Shown here piece after piece: positions 1-6,359 of a DNA stretch of 13,572 bases; within the stretch, counting starts at the first letter, position 1; each line of letters starts with the position of its first letter. The DNA lies in NCBI GenBank assembly GCA_003660965.1, contig QMVF01000005.1:1-13572 (forward strand). The letters are read 5' to 3'. The stretch is from Microcaldota archaeon. GTDB taxonomy: Archaea > Micrarchaeota > Micrarchaeia > Burarchaeales > Burarchaeaceae. Below the pieces are notes generated by a model, which searched no databases, was not told where the DNA came from, and saw only the letters and a program-made list of their open reading frames with translations. The position numbers and the translations under genes were made by a program.

Positions 1-391
1 ATTCATAGGCAAGCAGACCTGTTATTGTGTAAAGCAGTTCGAATGTGAAGAACAGCCAGAATATTCTCAGAACATACTTTTCAATTCCAGCTATCACTTC
101 CTGTCTTATGTTTGTAAGGGTGCGCTGGCTCTTCACAACCATGTTTATGGCGGCAGTTGCAAATGAAATCAGGAAGAGCGAGGCGAGGAATGAGAGTGCC
201 ATCAGCGCAATGTCGAACTGCGTTAGCTCAGGCAGGCTGCTGGTGCGCAAGTACGTTCCGCCAACTGCTATGTATGTTGGCAGGGGCGAGAGTATTGGTA
301 TTAGGAATGCGAGCAGTGCCGGTATTGAGAAGAACAGCATTAGCTTCAGGTTTCTTGTGTATGCGTTCACAGCGTGCCTCAGAACTTCCAT
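1..391 (-). CDS. Multi-pass membrane protein, unknown function (partial)
   Basis: The reverse strand is open from an ATG at 391 to the left edge, giving 130 residues of a protein whose C-terminus lies outside the window. It begins MEVLRHAVNAYTRN and has three hydrophobic stretches, at about residues 16-35, 61-85 and 107-129. The segment between the first two contains YIAVGGTYLRT, and a basic patch (VVKSQRTLTNIRQE, from about 85) follows the second. This is the pattern of a polytopic membrane protein with charged connecting loops. An in-frame TAG 21 bases upstream limits the start. A GTGAT element complementary to the archaeal 16S 3' end lies just before the ATG, the same arrangement as at the divergent gene starting at 514. 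Archaeal families of uncharacterised integral membrane proteins look like this, but I recognise no specific family. The coding call is firm; the function is unknown. Confidence 0.8.
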   Translation of the reverse strand, partial: MEVLRHAVNAYTRNLKLMLFFSIPALLAFLIPILSPLPTYIAVGGTYLRTSSLPELTQFDIALMALSFLASLFLISFATAAINMVVKSQRTLTNIRQEVIAGIEKYVLRIFWLFFTFELLYTITGLLAYE

Positions 392-418
392 CTCATCACG
401 CCCCTGCTATCTCTTCTC

Positions 419-430
419 TATATTAAATAA
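419..430 (-). promoter_or_regulatory. TATA box for the leftward membrane-protein gene
   Basis: On the minus strand this reads TTATTTAATATA. It lies about 28 bases upstream of the ATG at 391, which puts the predicted transcript start near 398. The leader would be about 7 bases and hold only the GTGAT ribosome-binding element. It is back-to-back with the plus-strand promoter at 453-468. Confidence 0.5.
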
Positions 431-452
431 TTTGGGTTGCTCGCAGCGGGCT

Positions 453-468
453 GGAAAGGTTTAAATAC
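453..468 (+). promoter_or_regulatory. BRE plus TATA box for the gene at 514
   Basis: The sequence GGAAAGGTTTAAATAC has a purine-rich BRE-like part followed by the TATA core TTTAAATA. The predicted transcript start is near 490. That excludes the upstream in-frame TTG at 472 as the real start and supports the ATG at 514, which has GTGAT at 506-510 immediately before it. Confidence 0.6.
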
Positions 469-513
469 ATCTTGTATTCATACTCGCTCGTAAACACAAT
501 ATATTGTGATGAA

Positions 514-1827
514 ATGAAACCAGCTACTGCGGGTGCTCGAGGGCAAACGGTTCAGAAACCCCTGCCCACTTCTGGTACTCCTCTTCGCGTGAATGCGCTT
601 GACTCCAGCAAGGAGTTCCTGAAAGCAAAGGGAATAAGAGAGTCTGAACTCGAGCGCGTTAACATAACTTTCGAGACACATGACGGGCAGTCGGTTGATG
701 TTTCTTGGCATGTAAAGCGAGGGAGCAAGGGGCTTGAATGGCTCGACGTTCTTTCAAATGTTTTGGGCGATGACTTTTCTTACACTCTAAAAATCTACCC
801 CACTCTGGGTGCAGAGGTAACTGACGTTAGGATCAATGTCGGGGGAAGGGAACTGATTCTTGAGAAAACGGCAGAGGGCGGTCTGCAGACGTATTTGGCA
901 AAATCCGAAAACTTGCCCGCAGCTGATCTTGGTGATCAGGTGGTTTTCTTTGCATTCCATAATCTGGTTGCAGATCAGACTGTCAACCTGACTTTTAGGG
1001 ATGATAGGGGCTCGATGTTTATGGCAGATATCGATCCAACCACTGCAGAGGTTATGGCGGTTCGCCTTGATCCTACTTTTGCTGAGCACATGAATGAAAA
1101 GCAGAAGAGAGTGATGGCCTGGCATGCAGCTGAGGCCTCGGAGGAAACCAAGAACCTGGAAGCCCCCATGAGTATGTTCGACTCACCCCTTTATCATGAT
1201 GGCACTTCTCCTGTAAACACTGATTGGGCAGATAATCAGCTCATGATTGAAAGCATAACTTACAAGGCAAGTGATCCAAACGTAACGCCCCTTGAACCTC
1301 AAAAGCAGCCTTCTGTTGAGCAGCTCACCGGAGATCAGTTTCTAGTTGTTGACGATGAACGTAAGTTCCAGCTTAAGGACCAGATGATACGCAATTTAAG
1401 AAAGCAAGGCATTGGGACAACGCCTGATTCTGCAACTGGCAAGCAGCTCTACATTCCGGTTGACCTGAGAAAGCATGAATTTACGGAGGAGGAGAGCATT
1501 CTTCTCAAGCTTCTTATGAACCCGAGCTTCATGAGGTGGCTCAGAAAATTATACGGCCTTGATTCGGATGAACCGGTGCTAGTTTCTGAAGTTCAAACTT
1601 TCAAAAAATTCGAAAGGATGTTTATGTGGGCAGAGGAACGGAGGAAAAAGGAACGAGCAGAACTAGAAAGAAAAGGAAAGAAGGCAAACCCAAAGGACAG
1701 GGAAAAGGTAGAGGCCTTAGAGCGAGAAGTAAAAAAGAGAGCGCAGCAGCTCGAGGACTTGCTTAAGCTAAATTTAGAAAACGCTCGTTCCGCCCTCGAA
1801 CCCTCCTCTGCCTTTGGTTTTAACTAG
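514..1827 (+). CDS. Hypothetical soluble protein with C-terminal coiled coil
   Basis: This 437-residue protein belongs to no family I recognise. The frame is open from a TTG at 472, but the promoter at 453-468 and a GTGAT element at 506-510 point to the ATG at 514 (MKPATAGARG). There is no signal peptide or transmembrane segment, so it is probably cytoplasmic. Residues 1-30 look disordered. Residues about 47-185 alternate hydrophobic and charged residues and look like a beta-rich domain. Residues 205-275 are low in predicted structure. Residues 276-350 look helical, with FTEEESILLKLLMNPSFM before a basic RWLRKLYG. Residues 362-428 are a highly charged helix rich in Lys, Glu and Arg, probably a coiled coil. 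It is transcribed alone and converges on ileS, overlapping it by 4 bases. No catalytic motif is visible, so a structural or adaptor role is possible but unproven. Confidence 0.8.
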   Translation: MKPATAGARGQTVQKPLPTSGTPLRVNALDSSKEFLKAKGIRESELERVNITFETHDGQSVDVSWHVKRGSKGLEWLDVLSNVLGDDFSYTLKIYPTLGAEVTDVRINVGGRELILEKTAEGGLQTYLAKSENLPAADLGDQVVFFAFHNLVADQTVNLTFRDDRGSMFMADIDPTTAEVMAVRLDPTFAEHMNEKQKRVMAWHAAEASEETKNLEAPMSMFDSPLYHDGTSPVNTDWADNQLMIESITYKASDPNVTPLEPQKQPSVEQLTGDQFLVVDDERKFQLKDQMIRNLRKQGIGTTPDSATGKQLYIPVDLRKHEFTEEESILLKLLMNPSFMRWLRKLYGLDSDEPVLVSEVQTFKKFERMFMWAEERRKKERAELERKGKKANPKDREKVEALEREVKKRAQQLEDLLKLNLENARSALEPSSAFGFN

Positions 1828-4667
1828 ACTTTCTCAACCTTAACCCAAACATCCCACTTCTCAATCTTCCACTCCTTCTCCCCCTTCCCTTTCTTCCCTT
1901 CCTTCAATTGCACCTTCTTTGCATTAACGCTCTTGGAAAGCCAGTCCAGATGAGGCTTTATCATTGAATTGAACTCCTTGGAGGCGCGCACCTCCACCCC
2001 AACTTCATCCTTCTCAACCAATTGCATTTCCTTTCTCATTGCCTGAATTCTTCTGGAGAGCTCGCGTGCCATTGCCTCTGAGTAAAGCTTCTTGTCAAGC
2101 TTTGGATTAATCCAAACCTTTCCTTCATCAAACTCAGCTCCAGCATACCCTTTCTTTTCCTTTCCCAGCTTCACTACCTTTGCATTTGCAAGCCTTTCAA
2201 TCACCTTGCTAAGCCTGTCTATTGCAGCCGCAGCTTCAGTTGATTCGCTCTCCACAATCACTTCAGCTATGGGCCATCTCAACTTAACTCCTGCACCCTG
2301 CCTTGCATTGGCAGCCGCTGCTATTATCTCATCTGCAATTCTCATCTGGCCCTCAAGCAAAGCATCTATTTCCTTCTCATCATAAGCAGGCCAGCCCAGC
2401 AAGCTCACGCTCTCCGCCTTCTCCCTCTTCCTGAAGAACTTCTGGTATATCTCCTCGCATATGAATGGTGTGATTGGAGTGAGGAGCTTCAGCAGTTCAA
2501 GCATTGAAATGTAGAGTACCTGATTCACTGCATCTGCATCCTTTCTTCCCTTTGCAAGCTTAAGGTAGAACCTGCTCAAATCCTCTGCTGCAAAATGCCG
2601 CAATGCTTGTACAGCATCATGAATTCTGTAATCATCAAATGCAAGCGTTGCCTCTTTTTTCACGCTGTTGAGCCTTGAAAGCAGCCACGCATCCTCAAGC
2701 GAATATTCAACCTTTCCCTTGGGCTCCTTGTAAAATCTGTCCATGTAAACGTACAAATTCCACAGAATTCCAATAACGCGCGAGGCCTCCTTCATCTCAT
2801 TCCAGTTGAACCTCAAATCCTCCCAAACGCTTGAGCTCATGCTCCACAGCCTGAATGCATCCGCACCATGCCTGTCCAGCATCTCCTCCAAAGGCACGAA
2901 GTTGCCCAAGGACTTGCTCATCTTCTCCCCCTTCTCATCCATAAAGAAGCCGTGCATAAGCAGATTCTTGTAGGGTATGTCGTCTTTCAAAACCACTCCC
3001 GAACCCAGCAGAGAATAGAACCAGCCCCTTATCTGGTCCTTTCCTTCAGTTATGAAATCGCACGGGTACCAAAGTTTTTCCTCCTCATCGCTCAATGAAG
3101 CCCAGATTGCATTGCCTGAGTCAAACCAAACATCAAGCACATCCCTTGTTCTTTCCATCTCGCCCCCGCACTTGCACTTCATCTTCACCTTATCTATGCC
3201 TGGCTTGTGCAGATCATCAAGCTTTTCAGGAAGCTCGCTTGCCGAACCTATAACTTTGATTTCCTTGCACTTGGTGCAAAGCCATATGGGAAGTGGTATG
3301 CCCCAATAGCGCTGCCTTGAGATGCACCAGTCAGGTGCATTCTTCACGAATTCCATGAACCAGGTGCGCGCATGCTCCGGCTGCCACCTGCTCTTGTCAA
3401 TTTCCGCAAGCATCTCCTCCTTTACCTTTGAAACTGTTATGAACCACTGGTCTGTGGTTATGTAAACTAGGGGCGTTTTGCACCTCCAGCAGTGAGCATA
3501 CCTGTGCCTTATCTTTCCCGCATTTATGAGCGTACCCTTCTCCCTCAAATAGTCTATGATTTCATGGTCCGCCTTCTTAACATACTTTCCCTCGTATTCT
3601 CCCGCCTCCTTGGTATACTTTCCATCAGGCCCTACTGGGCAGAATATTTCAAGCCCATACCTCTTTCCAACTATAAAGTCCTGAGGCCCATGGCCTGGTG
3701 CGCAGTGAACCAATCCCGTACCTTCATCAAGCGTTACAAATTCATCGCTTAAAATCACCTTATGCTGAATCTTCTCATGCCTCTTCACCTTTTCAACCAA
3801 CGGGTGGATGTACTCAATTCCCTCCAGCTTCTTTCCAGAAACCTCCCCTAATATTATAGGGCTGAGGCCGAGCTCGTGGGTAATTGCCATCAGCGCATCC
3901 AGCCTTTCCTTTGCAACTATCCACACCTCACCATTCACCTTTGCCCTTGCATATTTGTACTCAGGGTGAACCATCACAGCCATGTTCGCAACCAATGTCC
4001 AAGGAGTGGTGGTCCACACTACCAAATACTCCTTCTCCTTTCCCTTCTGCTTCTTCAGTTCAAACTTAACGTAAATTGACTGGTCATCAACCTCCTCATA
4101 CTCCAGCTCGTAATTAGCCATGGTAGTTTCGCAGCGCGGGCAGAGAGGCAGAACATATACACCCCTGTGAAGCAGGCCCTTTTCATGAGCCTTCTTTATG
4201 GTAGCCCACGACTTCTCAATATACCTGTTCTTGTAGGTTATGTACGGATCATCCCAATCCATCCACACCCCGCAGTTCTGGAACTGCTTTCCCATAACCT
4301 CTATATACTGAGTTGCAAAGCGCTTGCACTTGTTTATGAACTCCTCAACCCCCACTTTCTTCTCAATTTCCTTCTTGCTCTTGAGCTTCAGCTCCTGCTC
4401 AATCTTGACTTCAATCGGCAGGCCGTGCGTATCATAGCCCGGCTTTGCCCTCAAATTCCTTCCGCATGCCCTCCAGTACCTGCACATGGTGTCCTTTATG
4501 CACTTGTTCCATGCAGTTCCCGGGTGAATCTGGCCTGTAGCATAAGGAGGCCCGTCGCAGAAGTAGAGCTTCTCACCCTTTGCATTCCTCTCCTTAACCT
4601 TCTCGTAAATCTTCTCCTTTTCCCAGAACTTCAATATTCTCTTCTCAATTTCGTGAGCGTTGTACAT
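1824..4667 (-). CDS. ileS: Isoleucyl-tRNA synthetase
   Basis: This class I aminoacyl-tRNA synthetase charges tRNA-Ile with isoleucine in the cytoplasm. The 947-residue protein carries the HIGH-equivalent HPGTAWNK at residues 48-55 inside a GPPYATG context typical of IleRS, and KMSKS at 582-586. The CP1 editing domain is marked by WTTTPWT (218-224) and GTGLVHCAPGHGPQDF (316-331), whose Asp330 fits the conserved editing aspartate. Cys pairs at 176/179, 393/396, 464/467 and 498/500 suggest zinc ribbons. DVWFDSG (512-518) and the anticodon-binding domain (from about 640) follow. The Lys-rich C-terminus is short: archaeal IleRS is often 1000 residues or more, so this copy is compact. The ATG at 4667 has an AGGTG site (4674-4678) that overlaps the stop of the upstream membrane-protein gene, so the two are probably co-transcribed and translationally linked. 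The 3' end overlaps the convergent neighbour by 4 bases. Confidence 0.98.
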   Translation of the reverse strand: MYNAHEIEKRILKFWEKEKIYEKVKERNAKGEKLYFCDGPPYATGQIHPGTAWNKCIKDTMCRYWRACGRNLRAKPGYDTHGLPIEVKIEQELKLKSKKEIEKKVGVEEFINKCKRFATQYIEVMGKQFQNCGVWMDWDDPYITYKNRYIEKSWATIKKAHEKGLLHRGVYVLPLCPRCETTMANYELEYEEVDDQSIYVKFELKKQKGKEKEYLVVWTTTPWTLVANMAVMVHPEYKYARAKVNGEVWIVAKERLDALMAITHELGLSPIILGEVSGKKLEGIEYIHPLVEKVKRHEKIQHKVILSDEFVTLDEGTGLVHCAPGHGPQDFIVGKRYGLEIFCPVGPDGKYTKEAGEYEGKYVKKADHEIIDYLREKGTLINAGKIRHRYAHCWRCKTPLVYITTDQWFITVSKVKEEMLAEIDKSRWQPEHARTWFMEFVKNAPDWCISRQRYWGIPLPIWLCTKCKEIKVIGSASELPEKLDDLHKPGIDKVKMKCKCGGEMERTRDVLDVWFDSGNAIWASLSDEEEKLWYPCDFITEGKDQIRGWFYSLLGSGVVLKDDIPYKNLLMHGFFMDEKGEKMSKSLGNFVPLEEMLDRHGADAFRLWSMSSSVWEDLRFNWNEMKEASRVIGILWNLYVYMDRFYKEPKGKVEYSLEDAWLLSRLNSVKKEATLAFDDYRIHDAVQALRHFAAEDLSRFYLKLAKGRKDADAVNQVLYISMLELLKLLTPITPFICEEIYQKFFRKREKAESVSLLGWPAYDEKEIDALLEGQMRIADEIIAAAANARQGAGVKLRWPIAEVIVESESTEAAAAIDRLSKVIERLANAKVVKLGKEKKGYAGAEFDEGKVWINPKLDKKLYSEAMARELSRRIQAMRKEMQLVEKDEVGVEVRASKEFNSMIKPHLDWLSKSVNAKKVQLKEGKKGKGEKEWKIEKWDVWVKVEKV

Positions 4668-4673
4668 TCAAAG

Positions 4674-4678
4674 CACCT
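4674..4678 (-). promoter_or_regulatory. ileS ribosome-binding site overlapping upstream stop
   Basis: On the minus strand AGGTG lies 6 bases before the ileS ATG, and its AG also belongs to the TAG stop of the upstream gene. This layout usually goes with translational coupling. It also sets the spacing used here to judge other starts. Confidence 0.6.
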
Positions 4679-5039
4679 AGGCTGAACTTCCCCTGGTTCT
4701 TACCAATATTGAAATAAGAGGCACTGCGCATGCAATTACCAATGCTCCTGCCAGCGTGGAAAGCACTGCTGTAGTTCTTAGTACTAGAACTGAAAATATC
4801 ACTGCACCTGCAAGCGCAACCCCTGCACTCAGCAACGCGCCTTCGCTAGGCTTCATTCCATAAGCTTCACTGCCCCTGAGTGCAAAATAGCTTACCCCGC
4901 CTGCCGCAACCAGCATGGCTAGGGAGAGCTGGCTGTAGGGCTTGCTTCCAATACCTCCGAAGTTAAAAACTGCAAGCCCCATAACTACAATTGCCAACAG
5001 GGCAGCTATGAATATTCCATCTCCCTTTCTCTCCGCCAC
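4677..5039 (-). CDS. Small four-helix membrane protein, upstream of ileS
   Basis: This is a small integral membrane protein of 120-122 residues and unknown function. Numbered from the GTG at 5045, four hydrophobic stretches lie at about 10-29, 38-56, 68-89 and 93-113, joined by short loops. It ends in a basic tail, RTRGSSA. Two in-frame GTG codons can serve as start, at 5045 and 5039. I prefer 5039 because AGGTG (5043-5047) then sits 5 bases upstream, close to the 6-base spacing seen for ileS. Using 5045 would bury that site in the start codon. Its stop at 4677-4679 overlaps the ileS ribosome-binding site, so the two genes form one unit. No family is recognised, and the link to IleRS may be only shared transcription. 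Confidence 0.82.
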   Translation of the reverse strand: MAERKGDGIFIAALLAIVVMGLAVFNFGGIGSKPYSQLSLAMLVAAGGVSYFALRGSEAYGMKPSEGALLSAGVALAGAVIFSVLVLRTTAVLSTLAGALVIACAVPLISILVRTRGSSA

Positions 5040-5071
5040 CTTCACACCTCTCTTCCATTTCCTCCTCCAAT

Positions 5072-5083
5072 GTTATTTAAAGC
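5072..5083. promoter_or_regulatory. Shared divergent TATA element
   Basis: The plus strand reads GTTATTTAAAGC and the minus strand GCTTTAAATAAC, around a TTTAAA core. About 26-27 bases from its centre lie the plus-strand ATG at 5105 and, leftward, position 5051, just before the GTG starts at 5045/5039. No second TATA-like element is apparent in this 59-65 base gap, so one box may serve both genes. The flank on the minus-strand reading is more BRE-like (GCGAAG). Confidence 0.5.
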
Positions 5084-5104
5084 TTCGCTGGCATAAATCA
5101 TGGC

Positions 5105-6265
5105 ATGCGCTTCTGGCCATTTGCCTTATTCATGTTGCTCCTGCTTCCCCTTGCCTATGCAGACGAGGTTCCGGTAAGGCAGACCAGCACAATATTCACC
5201 CTTTACAACCGCGGGGTTGTGCCTTCCCAGCTTGCAGATGTATGGGAGGTTCATGGCTGCGCAGGCGAGAATGCATTCATAAACGTTTCTGAAACTGACA
5301 AGCGCCTGCTGGTGCGCGTTACTGAAATTCAGGAGGGAAGCGAGTCAACAATTTTTGAAGTAACCCATGAGCCCTCAGCCTATCCCACAGGCTTCATCTA
5401 TTCGTATTACCTGCCGCGTGAGGGTGAATATGCTCTCACCGTAATCTATTTTGCAGAGCTCACCAAAAGAAAAACATTCACAGTTGATTGCACCTACTCA
5501 GCCGATGATGAGGATGGGCTGCCCGAACCGCCCCCCTCGCCTTCGCCCGGCGGAGGTACGGGGGATGTGGGTGAGCCTGAAACAACACTTGAAGATGCAC
5601 TTGATGCAGCTGAGGCTGCTAACGAGGCATTGGCAGCAGCAATTGCGGAAGGAAAGAACGTGACTGCTGTTCAGGATACGCTGGTTGAAGCACAATTGGC
5701 ACTGAACACGGGCAATTATGCGCTTGCAGTGCAATTATTCAACGAGGCAGTTGAGCTTGCTGCAGATGCGCCCATGACCGAGGAGCCTGATGTAATTCCT
5801 CCAGAGGAAGCTGAGCTTGAGAATGATGCCTACAATGCAATTGCAGACGCAGTTTATGCCATAAATGTGTCAAAGCACGGGGGTGCGGATGTAAGCAAGG
5901 CTGAGGAGAAGCTCGAAGAGGCGCGCGATGCATATTCCAATGGGAACTATGCGCTTGCACTCACCTTTGCAGAGGAAGCTACTGAGCTTGCAGAGAATGC
6001 GCTCAACCCGCCTGCCGAGCCCGAGGAGCCCGCTGGCGATGGCGGATGGTTGTCCTTCCTTCCCTCAATCAGCATGCCTTCACTAGATCTTTCAATGCTC
6101 CTGCCCCTTATAGTAATTATAATAGTAGTAGCCGGTGCAGCCTACATTTACAAAAAGTGGAAGGAGCAGCCTCCAAAGGAGGAAGTCATAAGCCCTGAGC
6201 AGCTGCCTTCCTCGATGCGCGACAAGGCACCTCCTCCCCCAAAGCCTCCCTCCTCCTCGTCGTAG
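5105..6265 (+). CDS. Secreted membrane-anchored surface protein with two helical-hairpin modules
   Basis: This 386-residue protein has an N-terminal signal peptide (MRFWPFALFMLLLLPLAYA, likely cleaved after residue 19). A beta-rich domain follows at about 28-131, bounded by GCAGE (Cys52) and DCT (Cys129). Next come a Pro/Gly linker (139-157), helical module 1 (160-222), a short acidic linker, module 2 (238-299), a second acidic/Pro linker, a transmembrane helix (331-349) and a cytoplasmic tail starting KKWKEQ that is Pro- and Ser-rich. The bulk should lie outside the cell on a stalk. The start is the ATG at 5105. No Shine-Dalgarno site precedes it and the TATA element is 26-27 bases upstream, so the mRNA is probably leaderless. 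The next gene encodes a related protein with the same order of parts. The modules resemble TPR-like hairpins, but I cannot name a family. Binding or scaffold roles are possible. Confidence 0.88.
   Translation: MRFWPFALFMLLLLPLAYADEVPVRQTSTIFTLYNRGVVPSQLADVWEVHGCAGENAFINVSETDKRLLVRVTEIQEGSESTIFEVTHEPSAYPTGFIYSYYLPREGEYALTVIYFAELTKRKTFTVDCTYSADDEDGLPEPPPSPSPGGGTGDVGEPETTLEDALDAAEAANEALAAAIAEGKNVTAVQDTLVEAQLALNTGNYALAVQLFNEAVELAADAPMTEEPDVIPPEEAELENDAYNAIADAVYAINVSKHGGADVSKAEEKLEEARDAYSNGNYALALTFAEEATELAENALNPPAEPEEPAGDGGWLSFLPSISMPSLDLSMLLPLIVIIIVVAGAAYIYKKWKEQPPKEEVISPEQLPSSMRDKAPPPPKPPSSSS
5582..5770 (+). repeat. Helical-hairpin module, copy 1
   Basis: This encodes residues 160-222 of the 386-aa surface protein. 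The hallmark is L-x-EA, then A-x-x-x-x-G-x-Y-x-LA, then EA-x-x-LA. Here it appears as LVEAQLALNTGNYALAVQLF and NEAVELAADA. It is similar to the copies at 5816-6001 and 7959-8135. Confidence 0.75.
5816..6001 (+). repeat. Helical-hairpin module, copy 2
   Basis: This encodes residues 238-299 of the 386-aa surface protein. It shows LEEARDAYSNGNYALAL and EEATELAENA. It is closer to copy 3 in the neighbouring gene (both end LAENA and share A-x-DAY) than to copy 1 in its own gene. Confidence 0.75.
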
Positions 6266-6271
6266 CGGCGA

Positions 6272-6284
6272 TAGGTTTATAAAG
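6272..6284 (+). promoter_or_regulatory. TATA box for the large surface glycoprotein gene
   Basis: TTTATAAAG at 6276-6284, preceded by TAGG, is a near-consensus archaeal TATA box. It starts only 11 bases after the previous stop codon. The predicted transcript start is near 6306, leaving a leader of about 54 bases, the longest in the window. The second surface gene therefore probably has its own promoter in addition to any read-through. Confidence 0.6.
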
Positions 6285-6347
6285 AATGGAGAAAAATACC
6301 CCCCAGATAGAGTCTAGGATATTGCTAGCTCATTTGCCCAGATGTAC

Positions 6348-6353
6348 GAGGTG
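6348..6353 (+). promoter_or_regulatory. Strong ribosome-binding site deciding a TTG start
   Basis: GAGGTG lies 6 bases before the TTG at 6360. This fits the spacing at ileS and supports TTG as the true start. The only nearby upstream ATG (6342) opens a five-codon frame that stops at 6359. Confidence 0.65.
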
Positions 6354-6359
6354 GTTTGA

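Noticed and set aside
45..464. 139-codon plus-strand frame at the left end
   Set aside because: It is antisense to the leftward membrane protein, which has a ribosome site, a TATA box and clean membrane segments; the plus-strand frame has none of these.
4515..4526. HPGT instead of HIGH in IleRS as a possible active-site loss
   Set aside because: Archaeal IleRS enzymes commonly have H-x-G-T followed by AWNK at this site. The His and Gly are present and KMSKS is intact.
4167..4685. 172-codon plus-strand open frame
   Set aside because: It lies antisense within ileS, whose protein has all family motifs. It has no promoter or ribosome site and an implausible Leu/Pro-rich composition.
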